Below are positions 1 to 6,779 of a DNA stretch of 7,988 nt, piece by piece. The DNA comes from Sphingobacteriales bacterium. GTDB taxonomy: Bacteria > Bacteroidota > Bacteroidia > Sphingobacteriales > Sphingobacteriaceae. Position 1 is the first letter of the stretch, and each line of letters opens with the position of its first letter. The stretch lies in NCBI GenBank assembly GCA_947478655.1, contig CANJWU010000046.1:1-7988 (forward strand), in the 5' to 3' direction. The position numbers and the translations under genes are program-made. The notes beneath the pieces were generated by a model. That model had not been told where the DNA came from. It worked only from the letters and a program-made list of their open reading frames with translations, and did not search any database.

Positions 1-1
1 G

Positions 2-439
2 AAACAACTCATCCCAAACCTAAGCATAGTGCCGGGTAGAGGGCAAGTGCTCATTACCAAACCCATTCAAAATATAAAATTTAATAGTACATTCCATTAT
101 CAAAAGGGTTATTTTTATTTTAGAAATATTGACAATAGAATTTTAATTGGTGGCGGGCGAAATTTATTTTTTGAACAAGAAGAAAGCACCGAAATGCACA
201 ATACAGAAAATATTTTAAGCAGTTTAAAAACTTTATTATCGGATAAAATTTGCCCCGATCAACCTATCGAAATTGATTATGCTTGGTCGGGTATTATGGC
301 ATTTGGCGAACAACTGCAACCCATTATCGAAAAAATTGCCGAAGGTGTATTTGTTGCGGTAAGGTGTAATGGTATGGGTATTGCAATGGGAAGTAAAACC
401 GGCGAAAGCCTTGCCAAACTTGCCCTTGCGGCCGATTAA
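2..439 (+). CDS. FAD-dependent oxidoreductase, DAO family (C-terminal part, 5' truncated by window edge)
   Basis: This is the last 145 residues of a flavoprotein whose start lies left of the window. The frame is open from base 2, and the GTG at 29 is an internal Val codon, because the residues before it (KQLIPNLSI) read straight into the protein. Recognisable DAO-family features are the GRGQVL turn (visible residues 13-18), the YFYFRN...ILIGGGRN beta-hairpin segment that covers the substrate site, a WSGIMAFG stretch near residue 95, and the C-terminal CNGMGIAMGSKTG segment (about 122-134), typical of the FAD-contacting end of these enzymes. The family oxidises amines or amino acids (glycine or D-amino acid oxidase, DadA/PuuB-like) using FAD. 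The substrate cannot be named here because the N-terminal Rossmann motif and most of the substrate pocket are missing. The same-strand lipoprotein gene begins 42 bases downstream. Family is fairly sure; specificity is unknown. Confidence 0.82.
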   Translation, partial: KQLIPNLSIVPGRGQVLITKPIQNIKFNSTFHYQKGYFYFRNIDNRILIGGGRNLFFEQEESTEMHNTENILSSLKTLLSDKICPDQPIEIDYAWSGIMAFGEQLQPIIEKIAEGVFVAVRCNGMGIAMGSKTGESLAKLALAAD

Positions 440-481
440 AATGGAATAAATTAAATACCAAACAATGTTTATCTTTAAAAA

Positions 482-919
482 ATGAAACAGCTACTTGTTA
501 TTTTACTTGTTTTTTTTAGTGCATGTGCCGTTCAAAAATCACCGGTTAAAAACTATTCTTTTGATGTGCTTAGTGTGTCTAGGGCTGGCGGTTTTACAGG
601 CAATGTAAGCGGCTACTCGATAGATAGAAATGGAGAAATTTCTTTGATTTATCAATTCAAAGGCAAGCCAGCACAACAACAATTTTTTAGACAAACCACT
701 TTAGATTCTGTACAAATGTTATTCGATAAAGTAGAACAAACTGGCATCAATCAAATGACACATCACGAAAACGGAAACATGACTTTACAAATTGCTTTTC
801 AAAAGGCTGGAGACATTCATGCTATTAGCTTTATAGAAGCCAAAGACACCGCAAAAAAATTCAGTCCAATTTATTATGAAATCAGGGATTTTGCCGCTGG
901 CAGAGGCAAAATCAAATAA
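482..919 (+). CDS. Small predicted lipoprotein of unknown function
   Basis: A 145-residue protein that I do not recognise. The N-terminus is a textbook lipoprotein signal: Lys2, a hydrophobic core LLVILLVFF, then a lipobox-like FSAC, so signal peptidase II would cleave before Cys15. The residues after that Cys (AVQKSPVKN) contain no acidic cluster of the kind reported for surface-exposed Bacteroidota lipoproteins, so a periplasm-facing location is more likely; that is inference. The mature part has alternating short hydrophobic strands (YSFDVLSVSR, YSIDRNGEISLIYQF, MTLQIAFQKAG, HAISFIEA) and one amphipathic helix (LDSVQMLFDKVEQTG), suggesting a compact alpha/beta domain. The pattern of a glycine-rich start, YSI, GEISLIY, then a helix is loosely like small Bacteroidota domains of the DUF6438 type, but it lacks the cysteines I associate with them, so no family is claimed. 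The gene lies 42 bases after the oxidoreductase and could be cotranscribed with it. No terminator is visible after it. Confidence 0.8.
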   Translation: MKQLLVILLVFFSACAVQKSPVKNYSFDVLSVSRAGGFTGNVSGYSIDRNGEISLIYQFKGKPAQQQFFRQTTLDSVQMLFDKVEQTGINQMTHHENGNMTLQIAFQKAGDIHAISFIEAKDTAKKFSPIYYEIRDFAAGRGKIK

Positions 920-1002
920 CAAAACATAGCCAACTGATTAATAGCAATTTAAAACAAAAACACAAGCTGGTTGTTAAATTCTTCGTGGGGTTTAACCACT
1001 AA

Positions 1003-1017
1003 TTAGAATCAATCTAA
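1003..1017. repeat. Short dyad TTAGA-N5-TCTAA upstream of sdh promoter
   Basis: Two perfect 5-base inverted arms separated by 5 bases lie at 1003-1007 and 1013-1017. The centre (1010) is about 55-60 bases upstream of the transcription start implied by the -7 box, a place where an activator dimer could sit. Arms this short arise by chance in AT-rich DNA, so an operator role is speculative. Confidence 0.25.
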
Positions 1018-1053
1018 ATATTTTTATCATTCAAATGACCCAACCTTATTAAA

Positions 1054-1061
1054 TACATTTG
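1054..1061 (+). promoter_or_regulatory. Bacteroidota-type -7 box of the sdhCAB promoter
   Basis: TACATTTG matches the Bacteroidota primary-sigma -7 consensus TAnnTTTG at every defined position. It would start transcription near 1066-1068 and give a leader of about 20 bases before the ATG at 1086. I do not find a good -33 TTTG/TTG element at the usual 19-20 base spacing, so either this half is weak or an activator helps. The box overlaps the TTG at 1059, which argues against that codon as the sdhC start. Confidence 0.6.
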
Positions 1062-1085
1062 CAACACAAAATCACGCATTCGATT

Positions 1086-1757
1086 ATGAGTAATTCTTCA
1101 TCTATGTTTAAGTCTTCCCTAGGAAAAAAATTGGTAATGGGAATTACCGGATTATTCCTTATTAGTTTTTTAATGGTTCATTGTTTTTTGAATTCGCTCA
1201 TCTTTATAAATGATGGCGGAGAAACCTTTAATCTTGGCGCAGAATTTATGGCCAAGAATTGGTTGATTAGAGCAATGGAAATTGTATTGTTTGGTGGTTT
1301 GCTTTGGCACATTATTCAAGCAGCCATCTTAACTCGTCAAAATAATAAAGCAAGACCAGTTGCTTATGCTGCGAGTAATCCATCTGCAAATAGTAAATGG
1401 TACAGCCGTTCAATGGGTTTACTAGGCACCATTTTATTAATCTTTTTGATTATACATTTACGCCACTTTTGGGTAGTAAGTAGATTCACAGACGAAATTA
1501 CCAGTGGCAGAGAAACATTATTCAATGAAATGAAAGAAGTGTTCTCGCAATTGTGGGTGGTTGTCTTGTATTGTTTAGCCATGGTTTCATTAGGTTATCA
1601 CTTGTTGCATGGATTTAAATCGGCATTTCAAACATTAGGTTGGAACCATGTTAAATACAATGCAATAATCGAAAAAACAGGCATGATTATTTCCATAGTA
1701 TTACCTGTTTTGTTTGCAGCAATGCCTATTGCAATTTACATGGGGTTAATTAAATAA
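1086..1757 (+). CDS. sdhC: Succinate dehydrogenase/fumarate reductase cytochrome b subunit (di-haem, single-subunit anchor)
   Basis: This is the membrane anchor of complex II, which binds two b haems and exchanges electrons with the quinone pool. The product is 223 residues with five predicted membrane helices at about 14-36, 60-82, 108-130, 155-177 and 196-220, the layout of the Wolinella FrdC / Bacillus SdhC type that needs no separate SdhD. Probable haem-ligand histidines, one in each of helices I-IV, are His32, His75, His124 (or His127) and His172 (or His175); their spacing is close to that of the known family members. The segment YHLLHGFKSAFQTLGWNH around 171-188 is characteristic of this family. 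I chose ATG 1086 over the longer in-frame TTG at 1059 because the latter overlaps the promoter box and lies before the expected transcription start. ATG 1104 (MFKSSLGKK) is also possible. There is no clear Shine-Dalgarno. It is the first gene of the operon, with sdhA 24 bases downstream. Gly170 lies two residues before His172, where Wolinella FrdC has Glu180. Confidence 0.93.
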   Translation: MSNSSSMFKSSLGKKLVMGITGLFLISFLMVHCFLNSLIFINDGGETFNLGAEFMAKNWLIRAMEIVLFGGLLWHIIQAAILTRQNNKARPVAYAASNPSANSKWYSRSMGLLGTILLIFLIIHLRHFWVVSRFTDEITSGRETLFNEMKEVFSQLWVVVLYCLAMVSLGYHLLHGFKSAFQTLGWNHVKYNAIIEKTGMIISIVLPVLFAAMPIAIYMGLIK

Positions 1758-1781
1758 GTTAAAAATTAAGATTGTTTATAT

Positions 1782-3761
1782 ATGTCAATACTTGATGCAA
1801 AAATTCCGGAAGGAACATTAGAACAAAAATGGACCAAGTTTCGTTCTTCGGTTCCATTAGTGAATCCGGCGAACAAAAGAAATTTAGAAGTGATTGTGGT
1901 AGGCTCTGGCTTAGCAGGTGCTTCGGCTGCAGCTTCGCTGGCAGAATTAGGTTATAAAGTAAAAGTTTTTTGTTTCCAAGATTCTCCTCGTCGTGCACAT
2001 TCTATTGCCGCACAAGGTGGAATTAACGCTGCCAAAAATTACCAAAATGATGGCGACTCTGTATACAGATTATTTTACGATACCATTAAAGGAGGAGATT
2101 ACCGTGCAAGAGAAGCAAACGTTTATCGTTTAGCAGAAGTAAGTTCGGGCATCATAGACCAATGCGTAGCGCAAGGTGTTCCCTTTGCAAGAGAATACGG
2201 TGGAATGCTATCTAACAGATCGTTTGGTGGCACGCAAGTACAAAGAACTTTTTATGCAGCAGGTCAAACAGGACAACAATTATTATTGGGTGCCTACTCT
2301 GCTTTAGAAAGACAAATTGGAATGGGTGCAGTAAAAATGTATTCACGCCACGAAATGTTAGAAACAGTAACCATTGATGGAAAATGTCGCGGTATAATTG
2401 CACGCGATTTAACCACAGGAAAACTAGAAAGACATTTTGGCCATGCGGTATTATTGTGTACCGGTGGTTATGGAAACGTATTTTATTTATCGACCAATGC
2501 CATGGGATCTAACGTAACTGCGGCTTGGAAGGCACATAAAAAAGGAGCACATTTTGCAAATCCTTGCTTTACGCAAATTCATCCAACTTGTATTCCAGTT
2601 TCGGGCGACCATCAATCTAAATTAACATTGATGTCGGAATCCTTAAGAAACGATGGTAGAATTTGGGTTCCAAAAAAAGCGGGAGATACTAGAAAACCAA
2701 TTGATATTCCTGAAGAAGAAAGAGATTATTATTTAGAAAGAAGATATCCTGCCTTTGGAAATTTAGTGCCCAGAGATGTGGCATCTAGAGCCGCTAAAGA
2801 GCGCTGCGATGCAGGCTTTGGCGTAGGTAATTCAAAAATGGCGGTGTATTTAGATTTTGCTTTTAACATGGATCGTTATGGTCACATTGAAGCTAGCAAA
2901 AAAGGTTTAGATAATCCAGATGCACATACTATTCGCGAATTAGGTAAAGGCGTAGTGAAAGAAAAATACGGCAATTTGTTTGATATGTATCAACAAATTA
3001 CGGGCGAAAATCCATACGAAACACCGATGCGTATTTACCCAGCAGTACATTATACGATGGGTGGTTTATGGGTTGATTATAATTTAATGACAACCGTTCC
3101 AGGTTTATACGCTTTAGGAGAAGCAAACTTCTCTGACCATGGCGCTAATCGTTTGGGAGCATCTGCTTTAATGCAAGGTTTAGCCGATGGTTACTTTGTA
3201 ATACCATATACCATTGGATCTTATTTGTCGAAAGAAATCAGTACTAAATCTATTGATACCAATCACGAAGCTTTTTCAGAAGCAGAAAAAGCGGTACAAG
3301 AAAAATTAAATAAATTTTTGGCTATCAAAGGCACCAAATCGGTAGATTATTTCCACAAGAAATTAGGAAAGATTATGTGGGATGAATGTGGAATGGCAAG
3401 AACCGAAGCGGGATTAAAAAAATCAATCGATGATATTCGTGCTTTACAAAAAGAATTTTGGTCGGATGTAATAGTGCCAGGTTCGGCAGATGAATTTAAT
3501 CCAGAATTAGAAAAGGCAGGACGCGTAATCGACTTTTTAGAATTAGGCGAGTTGATGTGTATAGATGCTTTAGATAGAAACGAATCTTGTGGTGGGCATT
3601 TCCGTGAAGAGTTCCAAACCGAAGAGGGAGAAGCCTTGAGAGACGACGAAAAGTATGCATATGTTGCTGCTTGGGAATTCAAAGCACAAAATCAATTCGA
3701 ATTACATAAAGAAGAGTTGAAATACGAAAACATTAAAATTGCACAGAGAAGTTATAAATAA
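1782..3761 (+). CDS. sdhA: Succinate dehydrogenase/fumarate reductase flavoprotein subunit
   Basis: This is the catalytic subunit of complex II, interconverting succinate and fumarate on the cytoplasmic face. The 659-residue product is full length for the B. subtilis/Wolinella-like branch. Visible landmarks: FAD-binding GSGLAG at 41-46; His73 in [11 protein letters not shown], the histidine that carries covalent FAD in this family; CTGG at 226-229; HPTC with His267 and the SESLRNDGR loop (285-293) in the capping-domain/active-site region; RDVASR at 331-336, whose first Arg matches the proton-transfer arginine of the family; HYTMGG with His423, a substrate-binding histidine; and [14 protein letters not shown] at 446-459, which contacts FAD. 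The C-terminal helical domain (about 500-659) includes the conserved [12 protein letters not shown]. All expected catalytic residues are present. ATG 1782 is 24 bases after sdhC, and sdhB follows after 12 bases. Sequence alone does not tell whether succinate oxidation or fumarate reduction dominates in the cell. Confidence 0.97.
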   Translation: MSILDAKIPEGTLEQKWTKFRSSVPLVNPANKRNLEVIVVGSGLAGASAAASLAELGYKVKVFCFQDSPRRAHSIAAQGGINAAKNYQNDGDSVYRLFYDTIKGGDYRAREANVYRLAEVSSGIIDQCVAQGVPFAREYGGMLSNRSFGGTQVQRTFYAAGQTGQQLLLGAYSALERQIGMGAVKMYSRHEMLETVTIDGKCRGIIARDLTTGKLERHFGHAVLLCTGGYGNVFYLSTNAMGSNVTAAWKAHKKGAHFANPCFTQIHPTCIPVSGDHQSKLTLMSESLRNDGRIWVPKKAGDTRKPIDIPEEERDYYLERRYPAFGNLVPRDVASRAAKERCDAGFGVGNSKMAVYLDFAFNMDRYGHIEASKKGLDNPDAHTIRELGKGVVKEKYGNLFDMYQQITGENPYETPMRIYPAVHYTMGGLWVDYNLMTTVPGLYALGEANFSDHGANRLGASALMQGLADGYFVIPYTIGSYLSKEISTKSIDTNHEAFSEAEKAVQEKLNKFLAIKGTKSVDYFHKKLGKIMWDECGMARTEAGLKKSIDDIRALQKEFWSDVIVPGSADEFNPELEKAGRVIDFLELGELMCIDALDRNESCGGHFREEFQTEEGEALRDDEKYAYVAAWEFKAQNQFELHKEELKYENIKIAQRSYK

Positions 3762-3773
3762 GCATAAAAAATT

Positions 3774-4535
3774 ATGAGCGGAAATATGAACCTTACACTG
3801 AAAGTGTGGCGTCAAAAAAATAAAAACGCCGAAGGCAAATTAGTTAACTATCAAGTGAAAGATATTTCACCAGACATGTCTTTTTTAGAAATGATCGATG
3901 TTTTAAACGAACAATTGATTGTAAAAGGAGATGAGCCAATTGCATTTGACCACGATTGTAGAGAAGGTATTTGTGGCATGTGTAGTTTATATATCAATGG
4001 CAGACCACATGGTCCTAAAGATAGAATTACTACCTGTCAATTACACATGCGCTCTTTCGAAGATGGCCAAACCATTACCATTGAGCCTTGGAGAGCAGCA
4101 TCGTTCCCTATCGTAAAAGATTTAGTAGTAGATCGTTCTGCTTTTGATAGAATAATTGCATCTGGCGGTTATGTTTCTGTTAATACAGGAAATGCACAAG
4201 ATGCCAATTCGCTTCCCATTGGAAAAGAAGATGCAGATCTTTCTTTTGCAGCAGCAGCTTGTATAGGTTGTGGCGCTTGCGTTGCAGCATGTAAAAATGC
4301 TTCGGCTATGTTATTTGTATCAGCAAAAGTTTCGCAACTGGCATTGTTACCGCAAGGACAGCCGGAGCGTTACCTACGTGTGCACAACATGGTTGCTAAA
4401 ATGGACGAAGAAGGATTTGGAAATTGTACCAATACGGGGTCCTGCGAGGCCGAATGTCCAAAGGGAATATCCCTGAGCAATATAGCCCGAATGAATCGAG
4501 ATTTTTTTGTAGCGGGAATCGCTTCAGATAATTAA
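3774..4535 (+). CDS. sdhB: Succinate dehydrogenase/fumarate reductase iron-sulfur subunit
   Basis: This is the electron-transfer subunit linking the SdhA flavin to the SdhC haems. The 253-residue product has an N-terminal plant-ferredoxin-like domain whose [2Fe-2S] ligands are Cys62, Cys67, Cys70 (in CREGICGMC) and Cys88. The C-terminal domain follows with [11 protein letters not shown] (Cys163, 166, 169, 173) and Cys218, Cys224 and Cys228 in [14 protein letters not shown]. By family analogy the [4Fe-4S] cluster uses 163, 166, 169 and 228, and the [3Fe-4S] cluster uses 173, 218 and 224. All eleven ligands are intact, and the length is normal for the longer Bacteroidota-type subunit. The first ATG (3774) is used here. 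A second in-frame ATG at 3786 (MNLTLKVW) begins exactly where the conserved beta-strand starts and could be the true start; no Shine-Dalgarno decides between them. It is the last gene of the operon, and the terminator stem begins five bases after its stop. Confidence 0.96.
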   Translation: MSGNMNLTLKVWRQKNKNAEGKLVNYQVKDISPDMSFLEMIDVLNEQLIVKGDEPIAFDHDCREGICGMCSLYINGRPHGPKDRITTCQLHMRSFEDGQTITIEPWRAASFPIVKDLVVDRSAFDRIIASGGYVSVNTGNAQDANSLPIGKEDADLSFAAAACIGCGACVAACKNASAMLFVSAKVSQLALLPQGQPERYLRVHNMVAKMDEEGFGNCTNTGSCEAECPKGISLSNIARMNRDFFVAGIASDN

Positions 4536-4539
4536 AAAG

Positions 4540-4565
4540 AAGGCTCGTTTAACGAGCCTTTTTTT
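4540..4565 (+). terminator. Intrinsic terminator of the sdhCAB operon
   Basis: The arms AAGGCTCG (4540-4547) and CGAGCCTT (4553-4560) form a perfect 8-base stem with a TTTAA loop. The hairpin runs directly into a T-tract (T4559-T4565). An A-rich run before the left arm means it could also work weakly on the opposite strand, though no minus-strand gene needs it here. It separates the sdh operon from the helicase gene. Confidence 0.92.
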
Positions 4566-4571
4566 ATTGCT

Positions 4572-4579
4572 TATATTTA
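4572..4579 (+). promoter_or_regulatory. Possible -7 box for the helicase gene
   Basis: TATATTTA differs from TAnnTTTG only at the last base and lies just after the sdh terminator. It would give a leader of roughly 25 bases before the TTG at 4612. No convincing -33 element is seen, and such matches are common in AT-rich DNA. The main support is that the gene after a strong terminator needs its own promoter somewhere in 4566-4611. Confidence 0.25.
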
Positions 4580-4611
4580 TCGACATTCAATCTTAATTAT
4601 TTTTTTAAAAA

Positions 4612-6777
4612 TTGGAATCTTCTTCAGAAATAGTTTTAGTAGAAAAATTAATTCACCAAACCAGCTTACCTGTTTTTTTAACAGGCAAAGCCGGCACGGG
4701 TAAAACTACTTTTTTAAAAAAATTAATTCAAAGCACTGCTAAGAATACCATTGTTGTTGCCCCAACCGGAATTGCTGCATTAAATGTAGGTGGGGTTACT
4801 ATTCATTCGCAATTTCAAATACCCATTGGTGCCTATGTTCCAGCAGCAATAGCCTATTCCAAACATCCATTTTTTAGATTCGAATCGGAGAGCACCTTGC
4901 TTGGCAATTTTAGAATGAATGCCATTAAAAGAAAAGCTTTAAGAGAAGTAGAGTTATTAATAATAGATGAAGTGAGCATGTTGCGGGCAGATACCTTAGA
5001 TGCTATTGATTTTATTTTAAGAAGCGTTAGAAAAAATTCGGCTGCATTTGGTGGCGTACAAGTATTATTTGTGGGCGATTTAATGCAGTTGCCTCCAATT
5101 TATCAAGAAAGTGATTGGCAAATTTTAAAAGACTATTATCCGAGCATGTATTTTTTCGACGCCAAGGCATTAAGAAATAATCCTCCGGTATATGTTGAAT
5201 TAAAAAAAATACACCGCCAAAGCGATCCAATTTTTACCGACATATTAGCCAATTTGCGCAGCAATCAATTAACAGCAAGTGATGTAGCGATATTGAATCA
5301 AAGGGTAATCAAAGATTTTAATCCAAGCGCAAGCGAAGGGTATATTACACTCAGTACACACAACAAAACCGTCGAAGAAAAAAACACACAAGAACTAGCT
5401 TTAATTAACAGTAAGCCAGTTAGTTATAATGCAAAAATTACGGGCGAATTTCCGGAATCTATTTATCCTTGCGAAGCCAATTTGACTTTAAAAATTGGCG
5501 CACAGGTAATGTTTATTAAAAACGACACGCAACAGAATTTATATTTTAACGGCAAAATTGGTGTGGTTACTGCTTTGCATGCCGACGAAGTTTGGATTAC
5601 TTGCGCTGCAAATGAAAAAATAAAATTAGCTTTTCAAGAATGGAAAAACATTCGATACATAGTAGAAGAAAGTAGCGGCAAACTGAACGAAGAAGTGATT
5701 GGCACGTTTACGCAATTACCCTTGCGATTAGCCTATGCTATTACGATTCATAAAAGCCAAGGCTTAACTTTTGAAAAAGCAATCATAGATATTAAAAAAG
5801 TTTTTGCATCGGGTCAAGCCTATGTAGCACTCTCTAGATTAACAAGTTTAAATGGCTTGGTATTGAGTTCGGCAATTGCTACAAACGGCATTGCCAGCGA
5901 GCCAGCGGTACTTCATTTTGAACAAGCAACTGCAGAAAACGCACTCTCTGAAAGCCAAATAGTACAGGCATCTTGGGAATATTTAGCCCAATTATTGCGT
6001 ATCGCATTCGACTTTAATAAACACATTGCTAACTGGCGCACTTTAATAGAAAATCATGCAAAAGAATTTGTTGCTTTAAGTACTAATGATCAAGAAAAAA
6101 TTACTGAATTTTCTAATGCATTAAATGATTTACAACAAGTGGCGGGTAATTTTCAAAAACAAATTTCGCCATTGTTTACGGCAAAAGAACTCGAAAAAAT
6201 TGCAAGCAGATTAAACGACGCACAAATATATTTCGAAACCCATATTAAAAAAGCTTGCGATTATATTCAAGCAATTGAATTTGCAAAAGCAAAAAAACAA
6301 GTTTCTGTAAGCGAAACCTTACTCGATTTATTTCATCAATACCAACAAATTAACAAGTTTAGTTTTTTAACCAACAGCCTACTTTCTAATAAACCTTTTG
6401 ATAGCCAGGCCTGGTCTGCTCAACAAGCAACGTATTGGTATAGCCTAAAAAAACCGGCTAAGAAGCCTAAAAACACAGAGAAAGAGCCAACGCACTTGCA
6501 TACTTTTCGTTTAATTAAAGAAGGCAAAAGCCCCGAAGAAGTAGCAGAAATTAGAAATATGACCTTGGGCACCGTAAACACGCATCTTGCTAAATTAATA
6601 ACCACGGGCGATTTATCTATTGAGCAAGTTATTTCAAAGCATCGATTAGATTATGTGATGGATGCCATTAAAAATTCCAAAGCCGAAAAGTTAAATGACA
6701 TCAAATCAAAAGTAAAAGAAGATATTACTTACGATGAAATCAAATTAGTATTAGCGCATTTTAAAAATTTGCAATAG
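4612..6777 (+). CDS. PIF1/RecD-like superfamily 1B DNA helicase with C-terminal helix-turn-helix domain
   Basis: A 721-residue predicted ATP-dependent DNA helicase. Walker A is GKAGTGKT at 25-32 (Lys31). The APTGIAALNVGG block (50-61) followed by TIHS is a PIF1-type signature. Walker B is LLIIDE at 115-120, motif III GDLMQLPP at 155-162, and HRQ at 201-203. The C-terminal ATPase core carries TIHKSQGLTF (378-387) and YVALSR (404-409), the motif V/VI region. A long helical linker (about 440-600) leads to a basic stretch (KKPAKKPKNTEK, 613-624) and an HTH-like domain (about 625-675, SPEEVAEIRNMTLGTVNTHLAKL), similar to the HTH tail found on RecQ-type helicases (HTH_40). The start appears to be TTG: an in-frame TAA lies at 4606-4608, and the next Met (residue 102) is far past Walker A. 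It is likely transcribed alone after the sdh terminator. A role in replication, repair or secondary-structure unwinding is inferred from the family; the exact substrate is unknown. Confidence 0.9.
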   Translation: MESSSEIVLVEKLIHQTSLPVFLTGKAGTGKTTFLKKLIQSTAKNTIVVAPTGIAALNVGGVTIHSQFQIPIGAYVPAAIAYSKHPFFRFESESTLLGNFRMNAIKRKALREVELLIIDEVSMLRADTLDAIDFILRSVRKNSAAFGGVQVLFVGDLMQLPPIYQESDWQILKDYYPSMYFFDAKALRNNPPVYVELKKIHRQSDPIFTDILANLRSNQLTASDVAILNQRVIKDFNPSASEGYITLSTHNKTVEEKNTQELALINSKPVSYNAKITGEFPESIYPCEANLTLKIGAQVMFIKNDTQQNLYFNGKIGVVTALHADEVWITCAANEKIKLAFQEWKNIRYIVEESSGKLNEEVIGTFTQLPLRLAYAITIHKSQGLTFEKAIIDIKKVFASGQAYVALSRLTSLNGLVLSSAIATNGIASEPAVLHFEQATAENALSESQIVQASWEYLAQLLRIAFDFNKHIANWRTLIENHAKEFVALSTNDQEKITEFSNALNDLQQVAGNFQKQISPLFTAKELEKIASRLNDAQIYFETHIKKACDYIQAIEFAKAKKQVSVSETLLDLFHQYQQINKFSFLTNSLLSNKPFDSQAWSAQQATYWYSLKKPAKKPKNTEKEPTHLHTFRLIKEGKSPEEVAEIRNMTLGTVNTHLAKLITTGDLSIEQVISKHRLDYVMDAIKNSKAEKLNDIKSKVKEDITYDEIKLVLAHFKNLQ

Positions 6778-6779
6778 TT

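Larger units (their letters stand above)
920..1085. other. Intergenic region upstream of the sdh operon
   Basis: This 166-base AT-rich gap has no supportable ORF or RNA gene. It holds a strong -7-type promoter box (1054-1061), a 15-base dyad (1003-1017) and an imperfect inverted repeat, GTTAAA (973-978) with TTTAAC (991-996), around a 12-base loop. The last has no U-tract and does not look like an intrinsic terminator for the lipoprotein gene. A T-rich run (1018-1026) sits about 30 bases ahead of the promoter box. Confidence 0.6.

Noticed and set aside
470..477. TATCTTTA as a -7 box for the lipoprotein gene
   Set aside because: It ends four bases before the ATG, which would force a leaderless or start-truncated transcript, and the last base mismatches the consensus; cotranscription with the oxidoreductase is simpler.
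973..996. GTTAAA / TTTAAC inverted repeat as terminator or riboswitch
   Set aside because: A 6-base AT-rich stem with a 12-base loop and no T-tract is too weak for a terminator, and no known riboswitch core is recognisable.
1364..1582. Minus-strand ORF inside sdhC
   Set aside because: It lies wholly within a well-supported membrane-protein gene, has no recognisable protein features and no promoter; it is a shadow reading frame.
1759..1998. Minus-strand ORF covering the sdhC-sdhA gap and the start of sdhA
   Set aside because: It overlaps the conserved FAD-binding region of sdhA, with no domain, signal or start context of its own.
3347..3682. 111-codon minus-strand ORF inside the 3' part of sdhA
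   Set aside because: Its length is explained by codon bias of the sense gene; the serine/proline-rich translation resembles no family and nothing suggests its expression.
3931..4476. Two plus-strand out-of-frame ORFs within sdhB
   Set aside because: Both sit across the cysteine motifs of sdhB in another frame; the Cys-rich look is inherited from the sense codons.
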